A program made the position numbers and the translations under genes. This document shows, piece after piece, positions 1 through 6,171 of a DNA stretch of 17,368 nt (positions are counted from its first letter, which is position 1; every line of letters starts with the position of its first letter). The notes below the pieces were generated by a model, which worked only from the letters and a program-made list of their open reading frames with translations, was not told where the DNA came from and did no database searches. Source of the stretch: Oscillibacter sp. (lineage in GTDB: Bacteria; Bacillota; Clostridia; Oscillospirales; Oscillospiraceae); NCBI GenBank assembly GCA_003539495.1, contig DPPB01000009.1, positions 1-17,368 on the forward strand, given 5' to 3'.

Positions 1-63
1 CGCGTTGACAATGGCGTCCACGGACATTTTCGTGATGTCGTTGCGAACGATGATAAGGGGCAT
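1..63 (-). CDS. Macro-domain protein, N-terminal fragment (runs off the left edge)
   Basis: Reading leftward from the ATG at 63, the 21 visible codons give MPLIIVRNDITKMSVDAIVNA. The pattern of a short beta strand, then DIT, then VDAIVNA, is the start of macro domains (Appr-1''-p / O-acetyl-ADP-ribose processing, MacroD/YmdB-like), in which the strand ending in VNA leads into the ADP-ribose pocket. The start is supported by a TGGAGG Shine-Dalgarno at 75-80 and a good promoter further upstream. Everything after residue 21 lies outside the window, so catalytic ability, length and any fused domain cannot be judged. It is transcribed away from the integrase and may be cargo of the integrated element. 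The macro assignment is fairly safe; a role in NAD-derived signalling or defence would be speculation. Confidence 0.72.
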   Translation of the reverse strand, partial: MPLIIVRNDITKMSVDAIVNA

Positions 64-100
64 ATCGTGTATCGCCTCCATTCTAGCGACCTTTTAAAAT

Positions 101-129
101 ATTGTAGCAGAATACACTCGGTTTTGCAA
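101..129 (-). promoter_or_regulatory. Sigma-A type promoter of the macro-domain gene
   Basis: On the minus strand there is a -35 TTGCAA at 124-129, a 17-bp spacer and a -10 TACAAT at 101-106. It lies about 40 bp upstream of the macro-domain start codon. Spacing and near-consensus hexamers make it convincing by eye. Confidence 0.6.
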
Positions 130-249
130 TGGACATTGGGATGTCTAATAGTCTCGATTGAAAATTCCCATTGCTGGTCAGACTAGTAGCGGTGCAAAAA
201 TGACCACGCTGTAATCAAAGAAAAGGTTCCGCAGCCCTGCGGGGCCGCG

Positions 250-301
250 ACGCCGGAGGAAGCGGACACACGCCATAGGCGTGCATCCGCTTCCTCCGGC
301 T
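250..301. repeat. Nested perfect hairpin, 52 bp
   Basis: The outer arms GCCGGAGGAAGCGGA (250-264) and their exact complement (287-301) enclose a second hairpin CACGCC-ATA-GGCGTG. Almost the whole 52 bp is self-complementary. No T-run follows, so it does not look like a simple intrinsic terminator. Confidence 0.75.
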
Positions 302-497
302 GTTCTTTCGGTGGCGATTTCGCTGGCAGCACAAGACCGTGCTGTGGCTGAGGGAGGGACGCCCCGTGTTTGTACCTGTGAGCCGATGTGTAGACTCCTT
401 CGGGGAAGGGTAGCATCCTTGTCGCAGAGAGGGATTTCGAGCCGGTTTTGGGCGAATTTGAGCAAGATTCCAGTGCGCCGAAAAAGGGGCAGGAGAA

Positions 498-526
498 AGG
501 CATTGGCGCTTTTCGCGCCAATGCCT
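498..526. repeat. Perfect 12-bp stem-loop
   Basis: AGGCATTGGCGC (498-509), loop TTTTC, GCGCCAATGCCT (515-526). It is followed by ATTC, not a T-run. It lies in the non-coding region ahead of the integrase. Confidence 0.75.
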
Positions 527-868
527 ATTCACAGCAGCCCGCAGTGCGAGCTGCCGCAAGGGTTTGCGGGTTTTGGAAATTGACGCTTTTTTCGAGGTTC
601 CCAGAACGGTTTGACGCTAAATTTGAGAAAAGTCGCCGCAAAGCCCCGTGTCACAACGGTTTGCGGCGGCGCTTTGATAGAAAATCGGTACGCTTTATAC
701 CGTTGTAGTCGGCGGAAGTCTCCGTAGCAGCTCAAATCTTGCGCCGCCATAGACAAAGATAAGGCGGCGCCGGGGGTAAATGATAACTTTCTGATAACAG
801 TTCCGTTTTGGGATAGCTTTCCTCTGCTGTTTACGGTATGGTTTGCCGTTACAAAGGAGGTCGATTTT

Positions 869-2020
869 ATGCCAAAACGACGAGCAAACGGAGAAGGCAA
901 TATCCGAAAGCGCAAGGATGGACGATGGGAGGGCCGCTACACAGTCGGTCACGATCCGGAAACCGGAAAAGCCATCATCAAAAATGTTCTCGGAAAGACG
1001 CAGGCTGCGGTCAAGGAGAAGTTGAAGAAAGCCATAGAGGAAAACATCGGCATCGACTATGGGCGGGCCAAAACCTACACCGTAGGAACATGGCTGGAGG
1101 TCTGGATGGAGAACTACGCAAAAATCAAGCTGCGCCCATCGACCTACAAGACCAGCCAAGGTTTTCTGAAAAACCAAATTAAGCCGCAGATCGGCAGCAT
1201 CCCGCTGGCAGACCTGACCTCTCTGGACTTGCAGCGGTTCTACAAGCAGCTGTTGGACGGTGGCCGGGTAGACCGCATCGAAGCGAAAAAGAAACCGAAA
1301 GGGTTAGCACCGAAAACCGTGCGCAACATCCACCAGATGATCGGGTCGGCATACAACCTCGCCATGGAGCAGAAGTTGGTAACCCGCAATCCGACACAGG
1401 GCTGCGCCTTGCCGAAAGCCGAACACAAAGAGATGAAAACCCTGACCGCCGACCAACTCAGCGCCTTCTTCCGAGAAGCCAGGGACAGTGGTGTGTACGA
1501 ACTCTACTACCTCGACCTTGCCACCGGACTTCGGCGGGGCGAACTGCTGGGCCTGAAATGGACGGACGTTGACCTCGACCGTGGTGTGCTGAAAATCCAA
1601 CGGGCCATTTCCCGGCAGAACGGCAAGGTAGTGGAAGCCCCGCTGAAAACGAAAAACGCCTACCGCACACTGCCGTTGTCGGCAGACGCGATAGACGTTC
1701 TAAAGGCACAGAAAAACAAGGTGGGAAGCAGCGAGTGGGTATTTCCATCGCCCACCGGAGGCCCCATGTCCCCGGACAGCGTGTTGCATATGCTGCACCG
1801 CGTTCTAAAGCGAGCAGGATTGCCACGGATACGCTTCCATGACCTGCGTCATACCTTCGCAACGATGGCGCTGCAAAACGGCGTGGACGTAAAAACGGTC
1901 AGCAGTATGCTCGGTCACTACTCGGCGGGGTTCACGCTGGATACCTACGCCCATGTCACCACTGACGCCCAGCTCAAAGCGGCGCAAACAATGGAGAGCA
2001 TCCTCTCCTGTGCTGTCTGA
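869..2020 (+). CDS. int: Tyrosine recombinase / integrase of an integrative element
   Basis: 383 aa, full length for phage/ICE integrases of the Tn916/Lambda type. Residues 1-60 form a Lys/Arg-rich N-terminal arm-binding-like segment, about 70-175 the SAM-like core-binding domain, and about 190-375 the catalytic domain. The active-site set is complete: R222 in TGLRRGELLGL, a lysine of the beta-hairpin (K260 or K262), H324-x-x-R327 in HDLRHTFA, H350 in LGHYS, and the nucleophile Y360 in DTYAHVT. The ATG follows AAAGGAGG at 852-859. The gene runs toward the 3' end of tRNA-Arg, 117 bp away, the usual position for an integrase that uses a tRNA 3' end as its attachment site. No excisionase precedes it. 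It should catalyse site-specific integration and excision; whether the element still moves cannot be seen here. Confidence 0.95.
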   Translation: MPKRRANGEGNIRKRKDGRWEGRYTVGHDPETGKAIIKNVLGKTQAAVKEKLKKAIEENIGIDYGRAKTYTVGTWLEVWMENYAKIKLRPSTYKTSQGFLKNQIKPQIGSIPLADLTSLDLQRFYKQLLDGGRVDRIEAKKKPKGLAPKTVRNIHQMIGSAYNLAMEQKLVTRNPTQGCALPKAEHKEMKTLTADQLSAFFREARDSGVYELYYLDLATGLRRGELLGLKWTDVDLDRGVLKIQRAISRQNGKVVEAPLKTKNAYRTLPLSADAIDVLKAQKNKVGSSEWVFPSPTGGPMSPDSVLHMLHRVLKRAGLPRIRFHDLRHTFATMALQNGVDVKTVSSMLGHYSAGFTLDTYAHVTTDAQLKAAQTMESILSCAV

Positions 2021-2041
2021 CGGTTTCCGCTACCCGCTCCC

Positions 2042-2064
2042 GTTGGGGTCAGCGTTTGGGTCAG
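2042..2064 (+). repeat. Two 11-bp direct repeats, candidate integrase arm sites
   Basis: GTTGGGGTCAG (2042-2052) and GTTTGGGTCAG (2054-2064) differ at one position and are 12 bp apart, just past the int stop codon. Tandem short repeats at this place, between int and the tRNA, fit arm-type binding sites for the integrase N-terminal domain. The role is inferred from position. Confidence 0.5.
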
Positions 2065-2101
2065 AAAAAAGCAGCGGGAGAAAACAACAACTTATGCAAA
2101 C

Positions 2102-2137
2102 AAAAAGACCCGAAGCCTTACGGTTTCGGGTCTTTTT
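2102..2137. terminator. Bidirectional intrinsic terminator between int and tRNA-Arg
   Basis: AAAAAGACCCGAA (2102-2114) pairs with its exact complement at 2125-2137. The inner bases extend the stem (G-T, C-G, C-G) to leave a TTAC loop. T-runs end both strands, so it can stop int transcription rightward and tRNA transcription leftward. Its last base overlaps the encoded CCA end of the tRNA. Confidence 0.88.
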
Positions 2138-2213
2138 GGCACGCCGTGAGGGATTCGAACCCCCGGCCTTCTGGTCCGTAGCCAGACGCTCTATCCAGCT
2201 GAGCTAACGGCGC
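2137..2213 (-). tRNA. tRNA-Arg (anticodon ACG), CCA encoded
   Basis: The minus strand folds as a full cloverleaf of 77 nt. The acceptor stem is GCGCCGT with ACGGCGT (first pair G-T), the D-arm contains AGCTCAGCTGGATAGAGC, the anticodon loop is CTACGGA with ACG at 2177-2179, the T-arm has GGTTCGAATCC, and the discriminator is G followed by an encoded CCA (2137-2139). The ACG anticodon (A34 normally edited to inosine) reads CGN arginine codons. The 3' end abuts the terminator and the integrase side, marking it as the probable integration target. Confidence 0.95.
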
Positions 2214-2238
2214 ATACTTAACTTCTGGCGACTTGAAT

Positions 2239-2267
2239 ATAATACCACGTCCTAATATAAAATGCAA
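2239..2267 (-). promoter_or_regulatory. Promoter of tRNA-Arg
   Basis: Minus-strand -35 TTGCAT (2262-2267), 17-bp spacer, -10 TATTAT (2239-2244), ending 26 bp before the tRNA 5' end at 2213. The placement is right for a stable-RNA promoter. Confidence 0.6.
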
Positions 2268-2314
2268 GCTTTTTTTGAAAAAAACTTCTTGTTTTTTTTC
2301 AGAGCATTTCTCGC

Positions 2315-2343
2315 TTGTCATAGAGCCAAGTTTGTGCTATTGT
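2315..2343 (+). promoter_or_regulatory. Promoter of the DivIVA-like gene
   Basis: -35 TTGTCA (2315-2320), 17-bp spacer, -10 TATTGT (2338-2343), 67 bp upstream of the start codon at 2410. The hexamers are moderately close to consensus. Confidence 0.5.
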
Positions 2344-2409
2344 AGAAGAAAATGATATGCGATTTTCCGCGGCATTTCGACAGATGCCCCGGGTGTAACG
2401 GAGGATGCT

Positions 2410-3006
2410 ATGAGCGCAAATTTCAGAACGCGGATGTTCGGCGGCTTTGACCGAGAGGATGTGGTCGCCTACATTGGGAAGATCACCAAGGAAAATCAGG
2501 CCCAAGTGGAGGAGCTGACCAGCGCCGCCGATGAACTGCGCCAGCAAAACGACGGCCTCATCCGGCAGCTTGCCGTCCTGCACCGACAGGTAAAGAGCTG
2601 TGAGGATTCCCACCGGGAAAACGAGGTGCTCACCCAGCAGGTACAGCGCCTGGAGGAAGAAAACCGGGCTGCGCAGGAAGCACTGCGCCAGACCCAGGCA
2701 CGGTGCGACGAGCTGCAGGTCCAGGCAGATGAATACGCTAAGATCCGGGACCACATCGCAGATATCGAGATCAGTGCCCACCGCCGGACAGAGGAATTCC
2801 GGGCCCAGACCATCCAGCGCATCCACGAGCTGGTGGCCCAGCAGCGTGCCTGGTGCAGCGAGAACAGCGTCCGCTATGAGGAACTGCTGCAAAGCTTCGG
2901 TGAAAAGCTCCAGGCCGCCCGGGATGTGCTCCGGGAAACGGATCTCTCCGGATTTGAGGAGATGCTCTGCAGCCTGGACCGGCTGGATGAGGAGCTGGAC
3001 AAGTAA
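2410..3006 (+). CDS. DivIVA-domain coiled-coil protein
   Basis: 198 aa. The start MSANFRTRMFGGFDREDVVAYI carries the FGGFDREDVVAYI signature (residues 10-22) of the DivIVA/GpsB N-terminal membrane-binding module. Residues about 25-150 are a long Gln/Glu/Leu-rich heptad region that should form a parallel coiled coil, followed by a short acidic C-terminus with no membrane segment. DivIVA-family proteins sense negatively curved membrane at septa and poles and recruit division, cell-wall or chromosome-anchoring partners. This one is of the clostridial type that diverges after the first 25 residues, so its partners cannot be named. The ATG follows GGAGG at 2401-2405 and the gene stands alone, convergent with copA. 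The family is fairly certain; the exact role is not. Confidence 0.8.
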   Translation: MSANFRTRMFGGFDREDVVAYIGKITKENQAQVEELTSAADELRQQNDGLIRQLAVLHRQVKSCEDSHRENEVLTQQVQRLEEENRAAQEALRQTQARCDELQVQADEYAKIRDHIADIEISAHRRTEEFRAQTIQRIHELVAQQRAWCSENSVRYEELLQSFGEKLQAARDVLRETDLSGFEEMLCSLDRLDEELDK

Positions 3007-3020
3007 TTTTTTGACACTAA

Positions 3021-3247
3021 AAACCGGATGCCTGTATCTGCAGGCATCCGGTCAGCGTGTCGAAAAAGTCTTTTCGCCCCGCTGCCTGAGTTTTTGAAAC
3101 TTTGAAAAAGTTTCAAAAACTACTGATTTCAATGGTGAGGGACACCCTTCTTGGGTTTCCCTCACACTCCCTTCCTTACTGTTATCGCAAATCTTGCCAC
3201 TTTATCGACAGCCTCACCGGATGCCCGCGTCTGCAGGCATCCGGCTT
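3021..3247. mobile_element. MITE-like element with nested palindromes
   Basis: The ends 3021-3069 and 3199-3247 are imperfect inverted repeats of about 49 bp. They share CCGGATGCCTG, GGCATCCGGT and TGTCGA, and each end is itself a hairpin. Inside lie a perfect 13-bp stem-loop (3090-3102/3108-3120, GTTTTTGAAACTT arms), a short CGAAAA/TTTTCG hairpin (3061-3076), and an 8+4-bp hairpin (3135-3165, GTGAGGGA/TCCCTCAC arms). It encodes no protein. It lies between the convergent DivIVA-like gene and copA, where the hairpins may also end transcription from both sides, although neither outer hairpin is followed by a T-run. Mobility is inferred from the architecture. Confidence 0.55.
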
Positions 3248-3302
3248 TCTATTGATTGAATGGTTTACATGGGACGGATCCACCCCATAGGCACTCTCCC
3301 GC

Positions 3303-3509
3303 TCACCGGATCGCCGTAACCTTGTACCCGGCATCCTTCACAGCCTTGCGCAGCATATCGTCCGTGACCTCCGGACCCGCTGTAACGGCGGCGGTCTTTT
3401 TCTCCAGGTCCACATGGGTGCTGACCCCGGGCAGGGCGTTCAGCGCGCTCTCCACATGGGCGGCACAGTGGGCACACATCATGCCCTCAATGGTCAAAGT
3501 TCTGTTCAT
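3303..3509 (-). CDS. Candidate nested CopZ-like copper chaperone, in frame inside the copA 3' end
   Basis: Within copA, in the same frame, the ATG at 3509 (CopA M762) is preceded by AGGAGG at 3518-3523 with 8-nt spacing, as good as any ribosome binding site in the window. Translation from it would give 68 aa, MNRTLTIEGMMCAHCAAHVE onward, a complete HMA fold with the GMMCAHC copper site and the usual ending AGYKVTAIR. That is the length and layout of a free CopZ-type Cu(I) chaperone. The preceding CopA linker reads like translated spacer. I see the site directly; that it is used, yielding both a fused and a free chaperone, is inference. No separate copZ gene is present nearby. Confidence 0.55.
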   Translation of the reverse strand: MNRTLTIEGMMCAHCAAHVESALNALPGVSTHVDLEKKTAAVTAGPEVTDDMLRKAVKDAGYKVTAIR

Positions 3510-5792
3510 ACCGGTTTCCTCCTGTTTTTCAGTTTGATTTTCCTTTGTTGTTTTTTCCTCTGTTACCGGGCAGACCGGCCCCTTCCACAGGCGCAGGCGC
3601 AGGGCATTGGTCACCACACACACGGAGCTGAGACTCATGGCCGCGGCAGCGATCATGGGGTTTAGGGTAAGGCCCAGGGCCGGATACAGTATGCCCGCCG
3701 CCACGGGGATGCCGATGGCATTGTAGATAAACGCCCAGAACAGGTTCTCCCGTATGTTGCGGATAACGGCCCGGGACAGCTCCGTTGCGGTGACGATATC
3801 CCACAGGGAGCTGCGCATAAGTACCACATCCGCCGACTCAATGGCAATATCCGTGCCTGCACCGATAGCCAAGCCCACATCCGCTCGTGCCAGGGCCGGG
3901 GCATCATTGATGCCGTCACCTACCATGACAGTACAGCGGCCCTCCTTTTGGAGCTTTTCGACACATTCAGCTTTATCCGTGGGCAGCACCTGGGCAATCA
4001 CCCGGGAAACGCCCACCTGCCTGGCAATGGCCTGGGCAGTGGTCTCGTTGTCGCCGGTGAGCAGCACTACCTCCCGTCCCGTCTCCCGGAGGGTCTTTAT
4101 GGCGGCGGCGCTGTCTGGCTTCACAACATCCGCCACGGCGATAAGACCCAAAAGCCGGCTTTCACGGGCGAAATACAGAGCTGTTTTCCCCTGCCGGGCC
4201 AAGGTCTGGGCCGTATCGGAAATCGAACTGGTGTCTATGCCGCAGCGGGTCATGTAGTCCAGATTTCCGGCATGGATGGCGGCGCCGTCCAGGTTGGCGC
4301 AGATGCCGCCGGGAACAGCTGTGAAATCTGTTACCGGGGATAGCGCCAGCTCCCGCTCCTCAGCGGCCTGGCCAATGGCCACAGACAGAGGATGCTCCGA
4401 GGGCTTTTCCACCGAGGCAGCCACCTGCAGCAGCTCCTCCTCAGTGATACCGATGGAGATAATGTCTGTGACCCGGGGCCTGCCCTCTGTAACAGTGCCG
4501 GTCTTGTCCAGCACCACGGTTTGGGCCTTGCCCAGCATTTCCAGGCTCTCGGCGGATTTAATGAGGATGCCGCTTTGAGCGGCCTTGCCCGTGCCCACCA
4601 TAATGGCCACTGGTGTCGCCAGGCCCAATGCGCAGGGGCAGGAGATTACCAGCACTGCGATACCAATGGACAGGCAGAAGCGGATGCCCTGGCCCCCCGC
4701 AAAGTGCCACAGCAGCGCCGCCGCCAAAGCAATACCGATGACCACCGGCACAAACACGGCGCTGATGCGGTCCGCCAGCCGGGAGATGGGCGCCTTGGAG
4801 GAGGCCGCCTCCTCCATGAGCCGCACGATCTGAGAAAGGGTGGTATCGCTGCCTACCCGCCGAGCCTCCAGCTCCAGATAGCCGGAGAGCACCACCGTTG
4901 CCGATGACACAGTGGCCCCCTCCCCTTTTTCCACCGGCAAGCTCTCTCCGGTAAGGGCGGATTCATCCACCGAGGCGGCTCCGGCAGTCACCACGCCATC
5001 CACAGGGATCTTACCTCCCTGACGGACGATGACGGTGTCTCCCATCACGATCTCCTCCGCCGGAACCGTAACCTCACGGCCATCCCGGCGCACCAGGGCG
5101 CTGTCCGGCGCCAGGCGCAGCAGGGCCGAGATGGCCCCGGTAGTCTTTTTACGGGAGCGCTGCTCCAAATATTTGCCCACGGTGACCAGGGTGAGGATCA
5201 TGCCCGCCGACTCAAAATACAGGTCCGGCATGCCCTCGATCCGTCCTGCAATGAGCAAGCCCATTTCAATGAGACTATACACCAAACCCGCCGCTGCGCC
5301 CAGGGCCACCAGAGAATCCATATTGGGGCTGACTCGAAACAGCCTGGAAAATCCCACGGTGAAATAGGCCCGGTTCAAAATCAGAATGGGGATCACCAGT
5401 GCCAGCTCCGTCAGCGCCATAATCAGGTGGTTTTCGTGGAACACGCCGGATACCGGCAGACCCAACATGTGGCCCATGCTGATATAAAACAGCGGCACCA
5501 GACATATGACCGACCACAGGAGCCGGCGGCCCATGCGCCGGACCACCTCGTCCTGCTGCTTATCCGGGGTCAGGTCTCTCTCGTCCGCCTCCCGGGCGCC
5601 GTAGCCGGCCCGGATCACTGCATCAATGATCTGCTGGGATGTGACCTGGTTTTCATCATAGCTGGCGTTCAGCCGTCCCAGCATTAGGTTCACCGCCGCC
5701 GACCGGACTCCCGGCAACTGCGCCACTGCCCGCTCCACATGAGCTGAGCAGGCCGCGCAGGTCATACCCGTCACGGCAAATTGTTTCGTCAT
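3303..5792 (-). CDS. copA: Copper-exporting P1B-type ATPase with N- and C-terminal HMA domains
   Basis: 829 aa, a full-length Cu(I)-translocating ATPase. In order: N-terminal metal-binding domain with GMTCAAC (C12, C15); membrane helices from about 92; actuator motif TGES (281-284); the CPC metal site in helix 6 (385-387); phosphorylation motif DKTGT with D429; HP locus in SEHPLS (H467-P468); GDGINDAP (625 on); late metal-ligand motifs YN (690-691) and MSLSS (719-723). An unusual Lys/Glu/Gln/Thr-rich linker (about 744-761) joins a second HMA domain with GMMCAHC (C773, C776). It pumps cytosolic Cu(I) out at the expense of ATP. The start follows an AGGAG site that overlaps the csoR stop codon 12 bp upstream, so copA is co-transcribed and translationally close-coupled with csoR. 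Copper-induced expression is expected. Confidence 0.95.
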   Translation of the reverse strand: MTKQFAVTGMTCAACSAHVERAVAQLPGVRSAAVNLMLGRLNASYDENQVTSQQIIDAVIRAGYGAREADERDLTPDKQQDEVVRRMGRRLLWSVICLVPLFYISMGHMLGLPVSGVFHENHLIMALTELALVIPILILNRAYFTVGFSRLFRVSPNMDSLVALGAAAGLVYSLIEMGLLIAGRIEGMPDLYFESAGMILTLVTVGKYLEQRSRKKTTGAISALLRLAPDSALVRRDGREVTVPAEEIVMGDTVIVRQGGKIPVDGVVTAGAASVDESALTGESLPVEKGEGATVSSATVVLSGYLELEARRVGSDTTLSQIVRLMEEAASSKAPISRLADRISAVFVPVVIGIALAAALLWHFAGGQGIRFCLSIGIAVLVISCPCALGLATPVAIMVGTGKAAQSGILIKSAESLEMLGKAQTVVLDKTGTVTEGRPRVTDIISIGITEEELLQVAASVEKPSEHPLSVAIGQAAEERELALSPVTDFTAVPGGICANLDGAAIHAGNLDYMTRCGIDTSSISDTAQTLARQGKTALYFARESRLLGLIAVADVVKPDSAAAIKTLRETGREVVLLTGDNETTAQAIARQVGVSRVIAQVLPTDKAECVEKLQKEGRCTVMVGDGINDAPALARADVGLAIGAGTDIAIESADVVLMRSSLWDIVTATELSRAVIRNIRENLFWAFIYNAIGIPVAAGILYPALGLTLNPMIAAAAMSLSSVCVVTNALRLRLWKGPVCPVTEEKTTKENQTEKQEETGMNRTLTIEGMMCAHCAAHVESALNALPGVSTHVDLEKKTAAVTAGPEVTDDMLRKAVKDAGYKVTAIR

Positions 5793-5804
5793 AGTAAGCC
5801 CTCC

Positions 5805-6104
5805 TCACTTCATGAGCTTCTGCAGCGTGGTCACCAGTTCGTCAATGACCTCGTCGTCCCCCCGGCGGATGCCGTCGGCCACACAGGTGCGGATATGGGT
5901 GGCCAGCAGCTCCTTGCTGAAGCTGTTCAGCGCCGCGTTCACCGCTGACACCTGCACCAAAATATCCGTGCAGTAGGCATCCTTCTGCAGCATATCCCGC
6001 AGGCCCCGGACCTGCCCCTCAATGCGGCTGAGCCGATTTATCAGGCTCCTCTGCTCCTCCGGAGAGCGGTGCTTGGTTTTCTGATGGCAGCAGCAACAAT
6101 CCAT
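5805..6104 (-). CDS. csoR: CsoR-type copper-sensing repressor
   Basis: 99 aa, the usual size for the all-alpha CsoR/RcnR family. The Cu(I)-binding C-H-C fingerprint is present: C45 in DAYCTDILVQ, then H70 and C74 in ATHIRTCV, with the conserved NRLSRIEGQVRGL helix. The N-terminus carries an extra Cys run (MDCCCCHQKTKHR), seen in shorter form in some clostridial homologues. Without copper the protein should bind its operator and silence csoR-copA; Cu(I) releases it. It is the first gene of the operon, with an AGGAGG site at 6114-6119 that lies inside a second operator-like sequence. A sulfide- or persulfide-sensing CstR is less likely because the histidine ligand is kept and copA follows directly. 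Confidence 0.93.
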   Translation of the reverse strand: MDCCCCHQKTKHRSPEEQRSLINRLSRIEGQVRGLRDMLQKDAYCTDILVQVSAVNAALNSFSKELLATHIRTCVADGIRRGDDEVIDELVTTLQKLMK

Positions 6105-6110
6105 TTTTAT

Positions 6111-6127
6111 ATACCTCCTGGGGGTAT
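6111..6127. promoter_or_regulatory. CsoR operator 2, overlapping the csoR ribosome binding site
   Basis: ATACCTC-CTG-GGGGTAT repeats operator 1 with one broken pair (T6116). Its rightmost half on the minus strand is the AGGAGG Shine-Dalgarno of csoR. It lies 37 bp from operator 1, centre to centre. The single deviation is what makes the ribosome binding site, so sequence demands of both functions may be combined. Confidence 0.6.
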
Positions 6128-6142
6128 TTTTATTACGCAGTG

Positions 6143-6171
6143 ATTATATACCCCCAAGGGGTATTTGTCAA
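6143..6171 (-). promoter_or_regulatory. Consensus promoter of csoR-copA
   Basis: Minus-strand -35 TTGACA (6166-6171), exactly 17 bp, and -10 TATAAT (6143-6148): both hexamers are perfect sigma-A consensus. The -35 overlaps the spoVAE stop codon. A CsoR-type operator occupies the whole spacer, so the promoter should be intrinsically very strong and depend on repressor for control. Confidence 0.92.
6148..6164. promoter_or_regulatory. CsoR operator 1, in the promoter spacer
   Basis: ATACCCC-CAA-GGGGTAT is a perfect 7-3-7 dyad of the TACCC...GGGTA type known for CsoR repressors. It sits precisely between the -35 and -10 elements, so binding would block RNA polymerase. Confidence 0.85.

Larger units (their letters stand above)
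130..868. other. Long non-coding, hairpin-rich region upstream of the integrase
   Basis: About 740 bp with no gene I can support. The open frames here overlap one another on both strands, lack convincing ribosome binding sites and have unnatural compositions (Cys/Arg/Pro/Ser rich). Instead it contains several perfect inverted repeats: 250-264 with 287-301 (15 bp, enclosing a second 6-bp hairpin), 498-509 with 515-526 (12 bp, loop TTTTC), 634-642 with 660-668 (9 bp), and 741-748 with 763-770 (8 bp). A structured leader, a transfer origin, small RNAs or the decayed end of a mobile element are all possible. No excisionase gene is visible. Confidence 0.6.

Noticed and set aside
183..583. Several overlapping open frames on both strands (112, 114 and 100 aa) in the region before int
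   Set aside because: They run through perfect hairpins, lack ribosome binding sites, have Cys/Arg/Pro/Ser-rich random-looking composition and compete for the same bases.
3102..3290. 62-aa open frame between the DivIVA-like gene and copA
   Set aside because: It lies inside the palindromic MITE-like element, has no ribosome binding site, and its sequence follows from the hairpins.
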